Shown in pieces: positions 49,081 through 61,136 of a stretch of 64,000 nucleotides of DNA. How positions within the stretch are numbered: the first letter of the stretch is position 1; each line of letters opens with the position of its first letter. The DNA comes from Marsupella aquatica. Taxonomy: Eukaryota; Marchantiophyta. The notes beneath the pieces are model-generated. The model saw only the letters and a list, made by a program, of their open reading frames with translations. It did not search any database and was not told the DNA's origin. The position numbers were made by a program, and so were the translations under genes. Location: NCBI GenBank assembly GCA_973895155.1, contig OZ316891.1:12214001-12278000 (forward strand), written 5' to 3'.

Positions 49081-49223
49081 CTTGAGCACAGCATCCAACT
49101 CGAACACAACGCCAACATTCAAACACAACGCCCCCAGTGACATGTTTCAAGAAAAAGTGCTTTTTCTTATGAAGCCCCCAAAAAATTCCATTTTCTAACA
49201 CAACCCAGGCGCTTTGTTTGGGG
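49081..49223 (-). mobile_element. MITE-like element, eroded copy of the 60640-60801 family
   Basis: The 143-bp segment contains CGAACACAACGCC, CAAACACAACGCCC, CCCCCAAAAAATTCCATTTT and ACCCAGGCGCTTTGTTTGGGG. Aligned with the reverse complement of 60640-60801, the motifs occur in the same order with similar spacing. It has lost the clear terminal repeats of the other copy. Confidence 0.5.
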
Positions 49224-51318
49224 AAAGACGGTAGGCTGGGGTTATGTAGGAACCATGTCCAGGCCCCACCATCCAAAAGTCATGAGATTCAAAATGTATG
49301 GCTAAGATCTTATCTCAGACACTAAACTAATTTGGCTCCATGTCTTATAGCTGTCAAAGTCAAAGTGAGTCTTTGGGGTCTTGGTTTTGTCACTTATGTA
49401 GAGATCTGTCACCTTTAGTAAATAATGATTGGGTAAAATTGTTGGTATGTTCATTGCTACAGTAGATAAAACTCTACATTAAACTTATAATTCTCTAGAT
49501 GGAATATCAGTAATGATGAGGGACTCCAGTTTCAATTGAATACCCTACCATCCCAGTTACAGGAAACAATGCAGCACATTACTTACATCAAAATTCTCAC
49601 AAAATTAATAAATTTTGCATCAGAATGCTTAGAATATTATTGAGACTTCCATCACAAAATTCATTCGCCCTTTCGAGAATACTCTACTGTACATATTTTA
49701 TCAACTAGGTCCAGATTTTTAATAATTTTATTTATTACACAGTACAATATTCAAGCTAGCGTAGACCCTGACGCAAATAAAGCCCACAGTCACGTGAATA
49801 GTAGTCTCGAACATCCGAGCTGGATCACAGAAAAAATGAGGCTGGGAATCGTCGAGTCAGAGAATCATTCATGCGCCACATCTCCTCAAATGGGCCCAGC
49901 GCAATCTAGAGGGAGTGGGGGGATATTTCACTTTGGCAATGGTCGCCCAAAGTGTGCAGGTGCATGTGCATGGTATAGGTGATCCTTCACTCGTTAGAAG
50001 CGCTACAGAATGATCCTTGTTGTTTTTATTCTTGGAGGATGATCGTCGCATTTCCTAATTGATGATAAACATGAATATAGTAACGTTCCGTTTAGACAAT
50101 AATGAAATCCAGGGCTTTAGCTCGAGTTTTGAGTGGTCATTATTGCCCATAATGCTCATTCTGAATTCTTCTCCAGTAATGTAATGAAAATTACAAAAGA
50201 GAATAATTACTAAGGGCATTAAATGTGCACTATCCTTAGTGTCTTTCTTTGAAAATAATAGGAACCTTGCAAAAACAAATACTATTCATCAATGACTTGC
50301 CCCCAACTTAACCCATATTTTCTCTGCCACCGGCCCCACCTTCAGTTATGCCCCCAGAGTCACCATCTCCAGGCTTCACTCTGGATTGTAAGCCCTAAGA
50401 GTAGCATTACATTATGATTATATAGTTAAAGATTCCATTCTCTCTCCAAAGTGCAACCATCTACACTACGACCTCCCTCTACCATGCAACCATCTACACG
50501 TTAAGCAAGAGTAGGCAAAAAGGCCAAGCAATCTCTTTCATTTGACTAATTGAAAAATGTGTTGCTTGTGAGGGGATGGAAGTTGAAATCAATGGCATAA
50601 CACCGGTCAGGCAGAGAGAAAATCCAAGAAGGAACGTGCAAGGAAACTATGCGAATTTTCTTGCACGCATAAGTAGTGACGCTTTAGTCATGGCGGAATA
50701 TATTCTACTAGTAGACTGCTTTTCAAACGTCAAAGTTCCCATGATTTTCTCATAGTTGCAATTTAATATGTATTGTTTGGTCTCCGAGACATGGTGAGGA
50801 AATGGTAGATCAAGGTTGTTGATGCTCGAGTGTCCAACGAAAATTATGGTGAGGAAATCAAAGGATTGGGAAGAATATGTCATACATGACCTGCACCAAC
50901 TAGGCCAACAATAAAATTAATCTTATCGGAAAACCTCGCATGTCAGCAAGTCACTCTTAGCTCTAGGATGGAGTTTTACTTCAAGGACTCACCAAGGATT
51001 GGGGAGAATATGTATAACTGCAATTTGCCAACCATGTATTTTGATCTTGCACCTTGAGTGCTAGGGAGCTCAGGGACATGGTCTATTTTAAGATCAATGT
51101 AACAAGTTTTATGGCCCTGGGGAAAAAGTAGTCTCAATCTCAATGGACAATAATAATCTCTAAAGCCACACAGTCAGGACGGCAATTTCAATAAAAATGT
51201 AGAACAAGAAAGCCTTAAATTGTCCCCCAAAGAACCAGAGCATCTCTGCAACTCTTATATCCTAATAATTGTTTCATGTAAGAACAATCATAAGAATCTA
51301 CCTTCAATTGGCCCACCT
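49224..51318. other. Intergenic DNA, no gene recognised
   Basis: AT-rich sequence. Short open frames only. It ends at the 5' target-site duplication of the LINE. Confidence 0.5.
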
Positions 51319-51841
51319 AAATCAAGTTGAAAGCATTTCGCGAAAAAAAAGTATCAAGAAAGTGAAAAATTGAATCCGTGAAGTAGAGGAGGCGTCCGAT
51401 CTTTTTGGCGGAGCTCAGCCATTGGCTATTTTGGCCCTGTTTTCGGGGTTTGGTCGTTTAGTTTGGCGGAAGTGGGAGTAACAGTGGGGATGTAGTGGTT
51501 TTGCTATAGTGTTGTTCAAATTTTTGAACATTGGCAGTGGCGCGGGGCGTAGTGTAAGAGGAGCGAAAGTGCAATTTTGCACTAGGGGAAGAATTTTAAT
51601 GTTCATTGGAGTGGGTGTGATGTTGGTTGTCTTCAGTTTATGTTAATCGGTGTTGATGCGGACTGTGGCACTTCAACGGAGGGGTCAGGGATTATGGTGA
51701 GCTTTGCAGGGAGGACGCACGTCATTTTTTAGTGTCATTGGGCTTACTTGACTCGGAGCGGGCTTTACTGATCTGGGGATCTTGTAGTGGAGGTTTTGAT
51801 TTTTCTCGTGGCCTGGCGGATGGCGTGTAGAGTTTTACACT

Positions 51842-53945
51842 ATGGCCAGATGGGGTGAGAATCGGTGGGATTCGGAGGATTTTTGTAAGGTTAGGTCACA
51901 CCACACGGGAGAGCAGGAGACTAGTAGAGGGGGATTCAAAATAATTTCCCACATCGTCAATTTGATGAAGAGTTCAGTGGTCGTAACTCTATTGTTTGTC
52001 AAGACACTATTCATCAACATCGGGATTTGGAGAATAGTGATCCTAATTTGGATTTCATTAAAGCATCATTGGCACCTGGGGTGATTGAAACTCTGCAGCA
52101 GGAATTCTATCAAGATAAAGTGGTCCTTTGCTTTGAGGGGGTGGTGAATATTCATCAGGCGGAATAGTGGCTGGTTCTTTATAACTCACAGCACTCACAT
52201 CAGTTGGAAATCTTTGAACCAATTGCTAATGCCTTGTTTGTGGTCACGGTCATTGATATCACTCAATTCATACAGTGATTGCATTGATTCATTCATTGCC
52301 TCGATCTTATTTTGGCTGAGCACCAAAATGATAGAGCAAATCAGGCCAATATTCTTGCAAAACCTTTACTGATTGAGGACCGGCAGGTTTCAGTGAATGC
52401 GTTTGCTTGGATTTTGATCCGGAACAGCCTAGGGAGTTTAATCATCTGGTTACAATTCAAATTACTAATGCCAATCACCTTCAATACTTCATCCTGGATT
52501 CTATTTTTCAGAAGTTAGGCAAGGTTACTTGCAGATACCTTGGTACTAGATTAGATAAACATCTAATTGTAGTGCTTATTGAAACTCAGATCAGATAGTG
52601 GAAATCTATTATTCAGTTTCAGGTTAGCAACTTTCAGGTTCTATCGATTCAGTTGGAGTTCATCGACAAGCAACCGAGGTGTCTCAGCTGTTTTTCTCCT
52701 ACACATCAGGCGGACAGGTGGTACCAAGAGAAGCGGGGTGTGATTCATAATAAACAGAATCATCATTCAAAGATTATATCCAGTGGCATGGTTGAGCATA
52801 GTGTGGTGGATCCAGATTGTAATAATTGGAATCAGTTCAGGAGAGAGTTGCATGGGAAGAACATGCCTCTTAGCAATCCTCATAACGTCCAGTTACGTCA
52901 GCCGTTGAATTCTGGTTTCTCTCAGTGTGATCAGTCAATCCCCTTAGGAACACAGAAGTGGAAGGAGGCAGACTCCCAAGGAGTGTTTTACCAAAATACT
53001 CTTCCTCACTCGATCAGTACTTTTAATTTGGAGGTGGAGTGTAATTTAGCAGTGTTGCAAGCATCTCGGCTAAAACCAGTGTACCTCAATAAGAAGCACA
53101 AGAAACTAGACTCAGATCAGGGGACTAGTGTTTTGCAATAGGCCAATCCAGGGGTATTGGAAGGCTCATTTCATTCTCTCCAGGAGTTTGAAAAATCTCA
53201 GGAGTTTGCGAGAAGACAGCAGTCGGTGGTTCCAAGGTTTGTTGAAATTCAAAGAGCGAGTTCCAAAGAGTCGTATATTAATCAGCAAGCGGTGGCTCAC
53301 AAGGCTCAGTTGAATCAAGAGTTATATCAGTCGGAGCAAGAGAGAGTGCAGTCTCAGTGGGATAAGTTGCAGGAAGCTGAAATCAATAAAGGCAAGGTTC
53401 AACTCAAAGTGGAAGAGGAGGAAAGGAAGCAAGCAAGCATAGGCAGAGATCAGGATACAATCCATTGTGAGCCGGAGCTGCAAGATCATACTCTAAGGGA
53501 CATTCACTTAACACTGACAGGATCTCCAAAGCAATCGGTGAAGGACACAGGAGCAATTGAGTAGTGATCTTTTACCATCTTCGTCGTTACAAGAGTGGCA
53601 GATCATATCTATCTCCAATAGATTACAAGAGTTGGCGGGTCCAGTGTTTAAAGTTTCCCCTATCGGTAAGAAACATGTGATCAACTCCCCCAGTACGCCA
53701 ATAAAAGGAGGGTGTCCTAGGAAAGTTGTTCATGAATCTTCTATTAAGAAGCATCGTAACGTTGTTTAGGGTGTGGTGATTGACGGGCTTGACTCTGTGA
53801 CAAAGACGCGAAGAGGCCTTTATAAGACTGGGTCTGAAGGTGGAAAGATTTTGACCTCTACGACTCATCAACAGGCTGTGCTCACCCAGGGTCTAACTAA
53901 TTTGGAAGGAGAGTGCTCAGTCCCAACAGGTGGGGTGGTTGAGGC
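51842..53945 (+). pseudogene. LINE ORF1 (DUF4283 and zinc-knuckle) remnant
   Basis: Fragments in shifting frames read VLCFEGVVNIHQAE and FNHLVTIQITNANHLQYFIL, then YLGTRLDKHLIVVL, as in the DUF4283 region of plant L1 ORF1 proteins. QPRCLSCFSPTHQADRW at about 52671-52721 is a zinc knuckle whose last Cys is replaced by Trp. A Gln/Glu-rich, probably coiled-coil stretch follows (53157-53560). ORF1 proteins coat the element RNA. Several in-frame stops break it. Confidence 0.75.
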
Positions 53946-54009
53946 TTCCCATAATTAAGTCCAATCATTACTGGGAGGTTACCTTTTGATATCTTCGGTT
54001 ACTTGAAGG

Positions 54010-57000
54010 ATGAAGTTACATATTGTTTCTCATAACTTGCAGGGTTTGTGTGGAGCTGAGAGGATATCAAAAGTGTGTCAGTTCATTCAGGATTTTGTTC
54101 CTAGTATTGATATTTTTTGTGGCCAAAACTATCACCTTCGGCTTGGAAGGCTAAAAATGCTCTCGTACCAAATTTGGCAACAGGCAAAGTTCTTTTTTAG
54201 CCCGGCGAGGGATGGAGTGATGGCTCATAAAGACCCGGCTGCGGATTTGGGAAGAGGTGGGCTCCTGGTGGCGGTGGGGCCTAGGATGACATCAGTGGGA
54301 TATTTACCAAGTGGGCATGGCATTTGGTGTACTTTTGATCATCCTAAATTGGGGGTGTTTGGCATTATTAATGTGTATGCTCCTACGGGACAGGATGGTG
54401 ATTTGGAAAGGACTTGGTTATGGGGCAAAAATTTTCAAGAAGTGCGCAATTTGATATTGCCTGGCTGATTGTGGGAGACTTCAACATGGTCGAAGAGTTA
54501 CAAAACCAAGCAGGCGGACGTCCTCATGTGGCAGCGGGTAGAGAAAAGCGTGCATAGGAGCATCTCAAAAGGAAAATGCGGTGGGAAGACACTTTTAAAA
54601 GATACCCTGGGCAGCTGCGGTTTTCTTGGTGTAATAAGAGAATAGCAAGTGTGACAGCTAATTCTAATAGAATCTACATACATGCTGCTATGCCCCAGTA
54701 GGGTCTTCAGGATTGAAGTTTGTGGTGGTTTCCAGAATCATTCCAGCTCAACATATGTCTGATCATCATCCGATTGGTATTAGCTGTTCTATGGGAATTC
54801 TTAACTCCTTTCCGTCTAGTTTTAAGATGAACACAGTAAATTTAAAGGTGGACAGATTCCGGCAGGTGATGTTGGAGTTGTTGGTGACGGAATCCTTCAG
54901 ATTGAATTGCAGGAAGCTCCCACCAGACAAAATATTGGAAGGCTGTCTAAAGAGAGCGACTAACTTTGACAGAGCTTGGGGTAAACAACAAGCTATGATT
55001 AAAGCGGTTGTGATTAATACCCTTAAGAAGGAGTTGACGTGTGCACAAGTAGCTTTAGAGGATGCCCCTCAATAGCCTATTCTCCAATAGGTTATGTTGG
55101 ATTGTCAACAGAAGCTTAAAACAATGGAAGATGGCAAAATGAGATGGATGCAGAGGCTCTTAGGATGAAGTGGATACAGCACGGAGGCAGATGTTCTCAA
55201 ATCCAATTTAATTCTTTCAAATCAAGAGCAGCAGTTAATGAACTGAAGGGGCTTTACGATGCTGAGGATAATATAAAGCAGGATTGGGATGACATGGCTA
55301 GAATAGCTACAGAATTGTATTCAGATTTACTTTCTTCCAAACATCATCCATCGGAAGAAGAGTTGAATATGATATTGGATAAAATGCTAATTCGTATTTC
55401 TCCGGAAGATAAGCAAGTCATGGAAGATGAACTTGACCTTGGGGAAATTTTGGTGGCAGCAAAGGCGCCGGGGAAACATAAGGCTCCTGGCCATGACGGG
55501 GTCCAGCGGAAATTTTCTGGAATTCTGGGATATACTTGGGCCAATTCTATTGGATACTCGTAAGGAGGGTGTCGTAAAAGGCAGATTCAGTCAGAATTTT
55601 CTTAAAGGAATTATTATTCTCTTGGTGAAGAAAGGGGATGAGTTGAAGATTGTAAACAAATTTCCAATTTCATTACTTTGTGAGCTATAAGATTGGCACT
55701 AAAACCTTCCAGTAGAGATTAATTTGAGTTTTGATGAAGATCACAACATCGCAACAATACGCTTATTTACTGGGTCGTTTGATTCACCATACTATGCTTC
55801 TTTTGAATGAGATGGTTGCTCAGGCAATGGGCTCAGCGGATCCATATGTGTGCCTGAAGTTGGATGTGATTAAAGCCTTTAATTGTGTAGAATGGGTCTT
55901 CATTGAGAAAATGCTGGAAAGAATGGGTTTTGGTGATAGATTCTCCAATTTCTTTAAGGCCATAACGACTGGTGCATCTTCTATAATTATGATTAATGGA
56001 AGAGCTTTTTCTACTTTCAACATCACTAGATCGGTCAGACAGGGTTGTCCGATCTCCCCCTTAATTTTCATTATCGCTATCCAAGTTAGGGCTGGATAGT
56101 TTGTTGACAGAACAACTATCAAAGAGACTATTGGAGGGTGTGTATTTTGAGAAGGCAGATCTTCACTTAGCACATCAATTTTATGCAGATAACACTACGG
56201 TGGTGTTGAAAGCGGAGAGAGCTAATATTGATAAGTGTATCAGTTCGTTTCAGATCTTTGCTACGACGTCTGGTTTTATTTGTAACTGGGATAAAACAAC
56301 AGCAATTCTTTTGAGTAGACAGGCCTCACCAATGGAGCTAATGGATCTAAATTGGCATTGGGAAGGTGCTGGTCATTACTCAAAATTATTGGGGTTCTTT
56401 TTTGGAGTGGATGGCATTGATCAGGTGTGTTCCAGACAACACATCCTGGACTTGTTGGAGAAAAGGCTTCTTCAGCTGAAGAAGAATCCACATTCTTTTA
56501 TGGTGCGGGTGTTGGTGGTTAATCACATCCTTATGGGTTCTCTTTGGTATATTCTTACTCGGTGGGGAGGGTCGGATTGAGATCTGCATAAAATGAAGAT
56601 GATCCTCATTGAGTTTCTATGGGCGGGTCATGAGGCTAAGGCGATGCATCAAATCAATTTTAATCTTCTTTCCTTACCCAAGAAGGTGGGTGGAGTTGGT
56701 TTAATTCCGCTGGAACACCAGGTGACTGCGTTGGCTGCTCGATTCATTTTTTTTGCGCTGTCGGATGGGGAGCATCCGTTACAGGGGCTGTTACAAACAA
56801 GGATATCGGAGTTATCGGTCTGTAAATGGGGAATTGAAGATAAGTCATGGGTGTTCAATAGATGTCGTACTCTTCCATCTGAAGGTTCTGGGATTTGGTT
56901 TAACATTTGTAGATCTTGGAATAAGATCAAAGCCAATCTTTGTTTTACTGTTCCGGCTAACATTCAGGAAACATTAAAGGCATCCTTGTGGTCCCCATCA

Positions 57001-58327
57001 TATAATCACATGGAGAGGAATTTGGTGGGCTGCTCAACGAATCAATAGAAAGAGTTGAGATTGCTTAATCTTAATAAATGGAGTGATGTTTACTTGGATT
57101 TGGCTACCCCTCTATTGTGGGCAGATTTGATCTCTCACGGAGCTAAACCGCAAGCTAGGGAGAAGAGCGTTTGCTGCTCTTATGAACAATTGTCGTTCTC
57201 CATTGTCCTCCATGGGGGATCCCAACTCTGTGAAAAGGTTGTTATCTCGGATTGCATTATCAGTGAAGGTAACTTAGCTTGGGAGATTTTGGTGCTGTCT
57301 CGGGATATGAAGGATATTTGGTCAATAGAGGAGGTGAACAGATGTTTGACTGGTACATTTCTGGTGAAGGGTGGAGTTTACACAAGGTGGAGAAGTGTCT
57401 GTGTACTGGGTTTAATCTACATACCATGGTGTTAGGTCAAGCGAAATGTTGGAGTTCTCAGAAATCTGGGTTTGAGCTGAAAGGAGCTACTATTGGTCAT
57501 GTTGGTGAATCGACTAGATTTCAATGGTCAGATGGGAAAGACTTTTTTCTAGCATCGACTGCCAGTATCCAAAGATTACTTCAGTGTCAAGATAAAGTGT
57601 CTGCGTTCGGATTGCATAAGTGCCGTATGGAAATTGGGGGTATTCCTTCATATCAGAGAGTGTGGAGTAATGTATGGAAGCCATTTCACGAGGAAAAGAT
57701 TAATTTCTTCCTATGAAAAATGGTCCACAGGATTAATGCTACTTTGCACGTCATTGGTAAGCATTCATCCAGACGTGATAATGAGGGTAACATTATCTTA
57801 TTCTCAAGGAGTGATCCGCTGTGGTGTGTAAACGATGTGAGTTCAAAGCTCATGAAGATATCCTTCACTGTCAATGGCATTGCCCAGAATGACAAAGAAT
57901 CTGGAGATGGATTGCAAACATTTTGCAGCAGGCTCTGGACATTTGGGCATCGTTGGTTTCCTTTGAATGGGGCTGTGCATGCTATTATGGGGCTCCACTT
58001 TCTGGTTCTAGAGTACCGTGTAAACTTTGCGAATTGGCTAGGGGTACCACTAATTGGCAATTGTGGAAGGCAAGGTGTTCACTGGAAAGAGAAGAAGTGT
58101 GGATTTCAGTGACGGGAGTGCAGTTGATGATTTGGAAGGAGCTTCGGTTATGTATCAAGATGGCTTGGACACAGGGCATAGAGAGTATCAAGATCTCTGG
58201 TAAGTGCATAATGGATTTGATTGGACTGATGGCGAGAGATTTTGGACGGGATGGTGGCCTCTATCGACTGGTGGATGAAGTGGCCTTGGTGGAGTACAGT
58301 CCGTGGTGGGCATTTGATCCACCTTGA
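54010..58327 (+). pseudogene. LINE ORF2 (endonuclease and reverse transcriptase) remnant
   Basis: The endonuclease part starts MKLHIVSHNLQGL and keeps NVYAP, IVGDFN (after a frameshift near 54462) and SDHHPI, but the usual catalytic Glu position reads CGQNYHL. The reverse transcriptase keeps APGHDG, LKLDVIKAFN, VRQGCPISPLIF and FYADNT. The third Asp of the active site is changed (YADD has become YADN) and KAFD has become KAFN. Stops and shifts occur at about 54468, 55075, 55563, 56099, 56580 and beyond. C-terminal L1 sequences continue to 58327. Confidence 0.88.
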
Positions 58328-58731
58328 AGATTTTTAGGAGTAGTTTCTGCCACCAGTGTTATTTTTAGTTCTGGTTTGGCAGTGGTAGAGTGATTTTCTT
58401 TCATGTTCATTGTTGCAGACGGTGAATTCTCCTTGTTGAAATTCACGTCTGGGTTTTAGTTGTTCAGATCTTAATTTTCTCTGGGTCTCTTCCTGCTCCC
58501 TGGGCTGAGTCAGCCCTCTGGTCTGCGGTGTTTTTTTGGTTATTTTTGATGGGAGGTTTCTTGCCTCTTTGCGTCTCTTTTCCCTTGTTTGCCCTGGTCC
58601 GCTGGTCCTGGTGTGACGTTTGGCCTCTGACCGGTTGTGGTCTGGACAGTGACTCCTGTTTTTATTGGGTTTCACTTCCCTTGCAAGTAAAGTACTCCTT
58701 TCAAGAAAACAAATAAAAAATCATGTTGAAA

Positions 58732-60639
58732 CGAGGCCTTGTGAAGAAAACTTGCAATTGAGGGGCCCAATTAAGTATTTCCCCTGTTCTTGAATGCTAC
58801 GTCTTCTTATTGAAACTCTTTTATCTTATCTTGGAAGCCATCAAAATGATGCCCATTACCGTTTCCTAGCCCTCAGGAGACCAGCAGTAATCAGGCTTGT
58901 CCTCAGGTTGGCCCTACACCCGTCCACAAACGGCCAGCCACATCCATCAACACATCGTCTCGACTTCCCTTGTGCACTCCCTGGCCCCTGTCTCTACGGT
59001 GCTTCGACCGGAGCATCCCCCCAGCCCCCAAGTCTAACTTACTACAGTTGGTTGTCCTCAGACTGTAGTAACGGGAGGATGGTAACCACTAACCAGAGAC
59101 AAATGACCGAGCTTCCGATTACCCTGGTAGGTACAGCCTACATCCACGGCACCGTGGTCCTCCTCGTACCGAACGGTACAGCGGAGGACCGTCCCCCCGC
59201 AACGGACCCGCCCAGGCAGGGCGGCCACTCTCCGTCAGGCAATCTTGGATTCGGAACACTGCGATGCGAACTGCTGGGGACCAAGTGGATCAACGCAGCA
59301 TTCTTCTTTTGGAGCCAGAAAACTGGCCCTTATAATTATTAGACGTCCTCAACAGGTCCTGTTTGATTCCCAATTGTCGGGAGAAGTTTCACTCGCCGTT
59401 TGGGACCTGGACAGTTGGGGCACGGCCCTCTGCCCCGGGAAGTACAGGTGCGGGATACGGAAAGTACGCCATGCAATTATAATTCTGATAAATGGTTGCA
59501 TACCGTATATACACACATTTATATTTCATTATTTTTCAGATTTCTGACGATAGGTCAGATCAACGATGTGAAGGACACGCGAAAGCTGGACACGGTGTAG
59601 GACTGTGCCCTACTGCAATTTGGAAAGTACACGTGTTTTGGGGCACGAGAAACATGCCCAATAATGGGTAATGTGCACTAAAGGAAATCAACTCCATTAA
59701 AGAGTTTTTGGCGACACGGATACTCAATGAACACTATCATTGCAAGGTTACATCTTTATCTCTATAGTCGAGAAGAATAGTCATATTCACATTCTAGATT
59801 ATCTTTACTCTCAAATGCAGAACCTAGTTTTCAGGTCCATGTGTACTCGGTCTCAATCCCTTGACTGAGTCAAAAACCTTTGGTTTGAGTCAAACTATCA
59901 TGTGTGCAATTCGAGACATCTAGTCAAGGGCTTATGGTCTACAGCGTGAAGCCTTTAGAAGCCTTTAGAAGCCTTTAGACCATGGCTCTGGGGCAGAGGT
60001 GAAGACTTTAGACCATGACTTTGGGGCTGGTTCAAGGTGGAATTGGAAACTGACATGATTGGTACTCACCATCTATTTACAAGATTCAGGCTAGTCATTC
60101 CCAAACATCCTTCCCAGGGTCTGTCTTAGAGGTTAGCTTTTGTGCCTTCTTGTGGGGATTTGACATTCCTGGGTACTTTTGTAGGTTAACATCAATTTTA
60201 GAAGAGATATATCTGGGAACAAATTCCTGATATCAACCCAACTGAGAATTTTGGGAATGCTTAAATATGTATTTATGACTTGATTTGAGAGTCTTTACTA
60301 GAAAATGATCCTTTGTTGCGTTGGTAATTCAAACTGGACAACCTGTGATGTTGCGAGAGCATGACATTTTACATCTTTGCCTTCTTAATTTCTACCACAC
60401 TCTTTTGGGTCCAAAATCTTTGTTTGTGGCGTTATTAGGACTTCTGTCATTTTCAGACTTCTTTCTTCATACCTTGGTTGGGATGCATTTAAATTGGGTC
60501 TTGTTCTTGCCTTAAAATTCTTTTTGCTGGCCATTTAGTTCTAGGGATGTTGCCTCAATAAAGTTATCCTCTTCAAGATTAAAAATTAGGTATTGAATTT
60601 TATCCAGAATTTGTTTCTGGGGAATGGGACTACCGTCTT
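58732..60639. other. Intergenic DNA, no gene recognised
   Basis: A C-rich, more GC-balanced patch covers about 58860-59330 and contains a 182-codon open frame (58794-59342) without recognisable homology. A hairpin with 9-bp arms, TACTACAGT/ACTGTAGTA, is at 59040-59070. Confidence 0.4.
59951..59980. repeat. Three tandem copies of GCCTTTAGAA
   Basis: A 10-base unit is repeated three times, the last ending C instead of A. A diverged further copy (GACTTTAGACCATG) follows at about 60004. Confidence 0.85.
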
Positions 60640-60801
60640 CCCCCGAACACAGCGCCCGGGCACTGTGTTCGAAAGTTTCGATTTTTGGGTCTTGGCGTAA
60701 AAAAGTTCATTTTATTCAAACACAACGTCACTTTTACACAACGCCCGGGCGCTGTGTTCGAACTTGGCTCTGTGTTCGGGGATGTCGCTGTGTTCGGGGG
60801 A
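60639..60801. mobile_element. MITE-like element with 15-bp terminal inverted repeats
   Basis: TCCCCCGAACACAGC at 60639-60653 is the exact reverse complement of GCTGTGTTCGGGGGA at 60787-60801. Inside, CGAACACAG/CTGTGTTCG recurs several times, including a palindrome around CGCCCGGGC at 60643-60671, so the whole 163 bp is strongly self-complementary. A related copy is at 49081-49223. No coding capacity; a non-autonomous DNA transposon is the simplest reading. I cannot define a target duplication. Confidence 0.6.
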
Positions 60802-61136
60802 CCGTTCATGTTGAGTGAGGGACTAAGTTGCATGTTCGAGTGAGGGACCGTTTTTGCGTGTTCCTTTACAATCAAAGTGTTCATAGTGGACAGGATGTTT
60901 GAGTGAGGGCACTGTGACAGCAACAAAAACGTCTCGACAGTTAGGGCGCTGTGGAAGCAAATAGAAGCTCTCGACAACTCTCACAGCTTTTCTAGAATGT
61001 TGCGAATGACAGTATGGCCCAGACATACTCCATTAAATTAAATGGCACTTTGGAACTTTATATAGGTGTGCAAATCAATACATCCAGGCGCAATCGCACT
61101 GAGCACAAATCAAACTATGATCCTCAATCTCAACTC
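60802..61136. other. Intergenic DNA, 3' flank of the BRCT gene
   Basis: No gene seen. GTTCGAGTGAGGGACCG and GTTTGAGTGAGGG repeats at about 60835-60910 extend the vocabulary of the adjacent MITE-like element. The 3' untranslated region of the minus-strand BRCT gene must lie here. Confidence 0.4.

Larger units (their letters stand above)
51319..58731 (+). mobile_element. Full-length, inactive L1-type LINE retrotransposon
   Basis: The element has the plant L1 layout: 5' leader, ORF1 with DUF4283-like and zinc-knuckle parts, ORF2 with AP-endonuclease and reverse transcriptase, 3' untranslated region and an A-rich tail (AAGAAAACAAATAAAAAA, ending near 58720). It is bounded by near-identical 14-base direct repeats, AAATCAAGTTGAAA at 51319-51332 and AAATCATGTTGAAA at 58718-58731 (one mismatch), the target-site duplication. 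Both ORFs carry multiple stops and frameshifts, so it is a fossil. The length of about 7.4 kb is close to that of complete plant L1 elements. Confidence 0.88.

Noticed and set aside
58794-59342. 182-codon plus-strand open frame in a C-rich patch
   Set aside because: No homology I recognise, low-complexity Pro/Ser composition driven by base content, no splice or promoter context.
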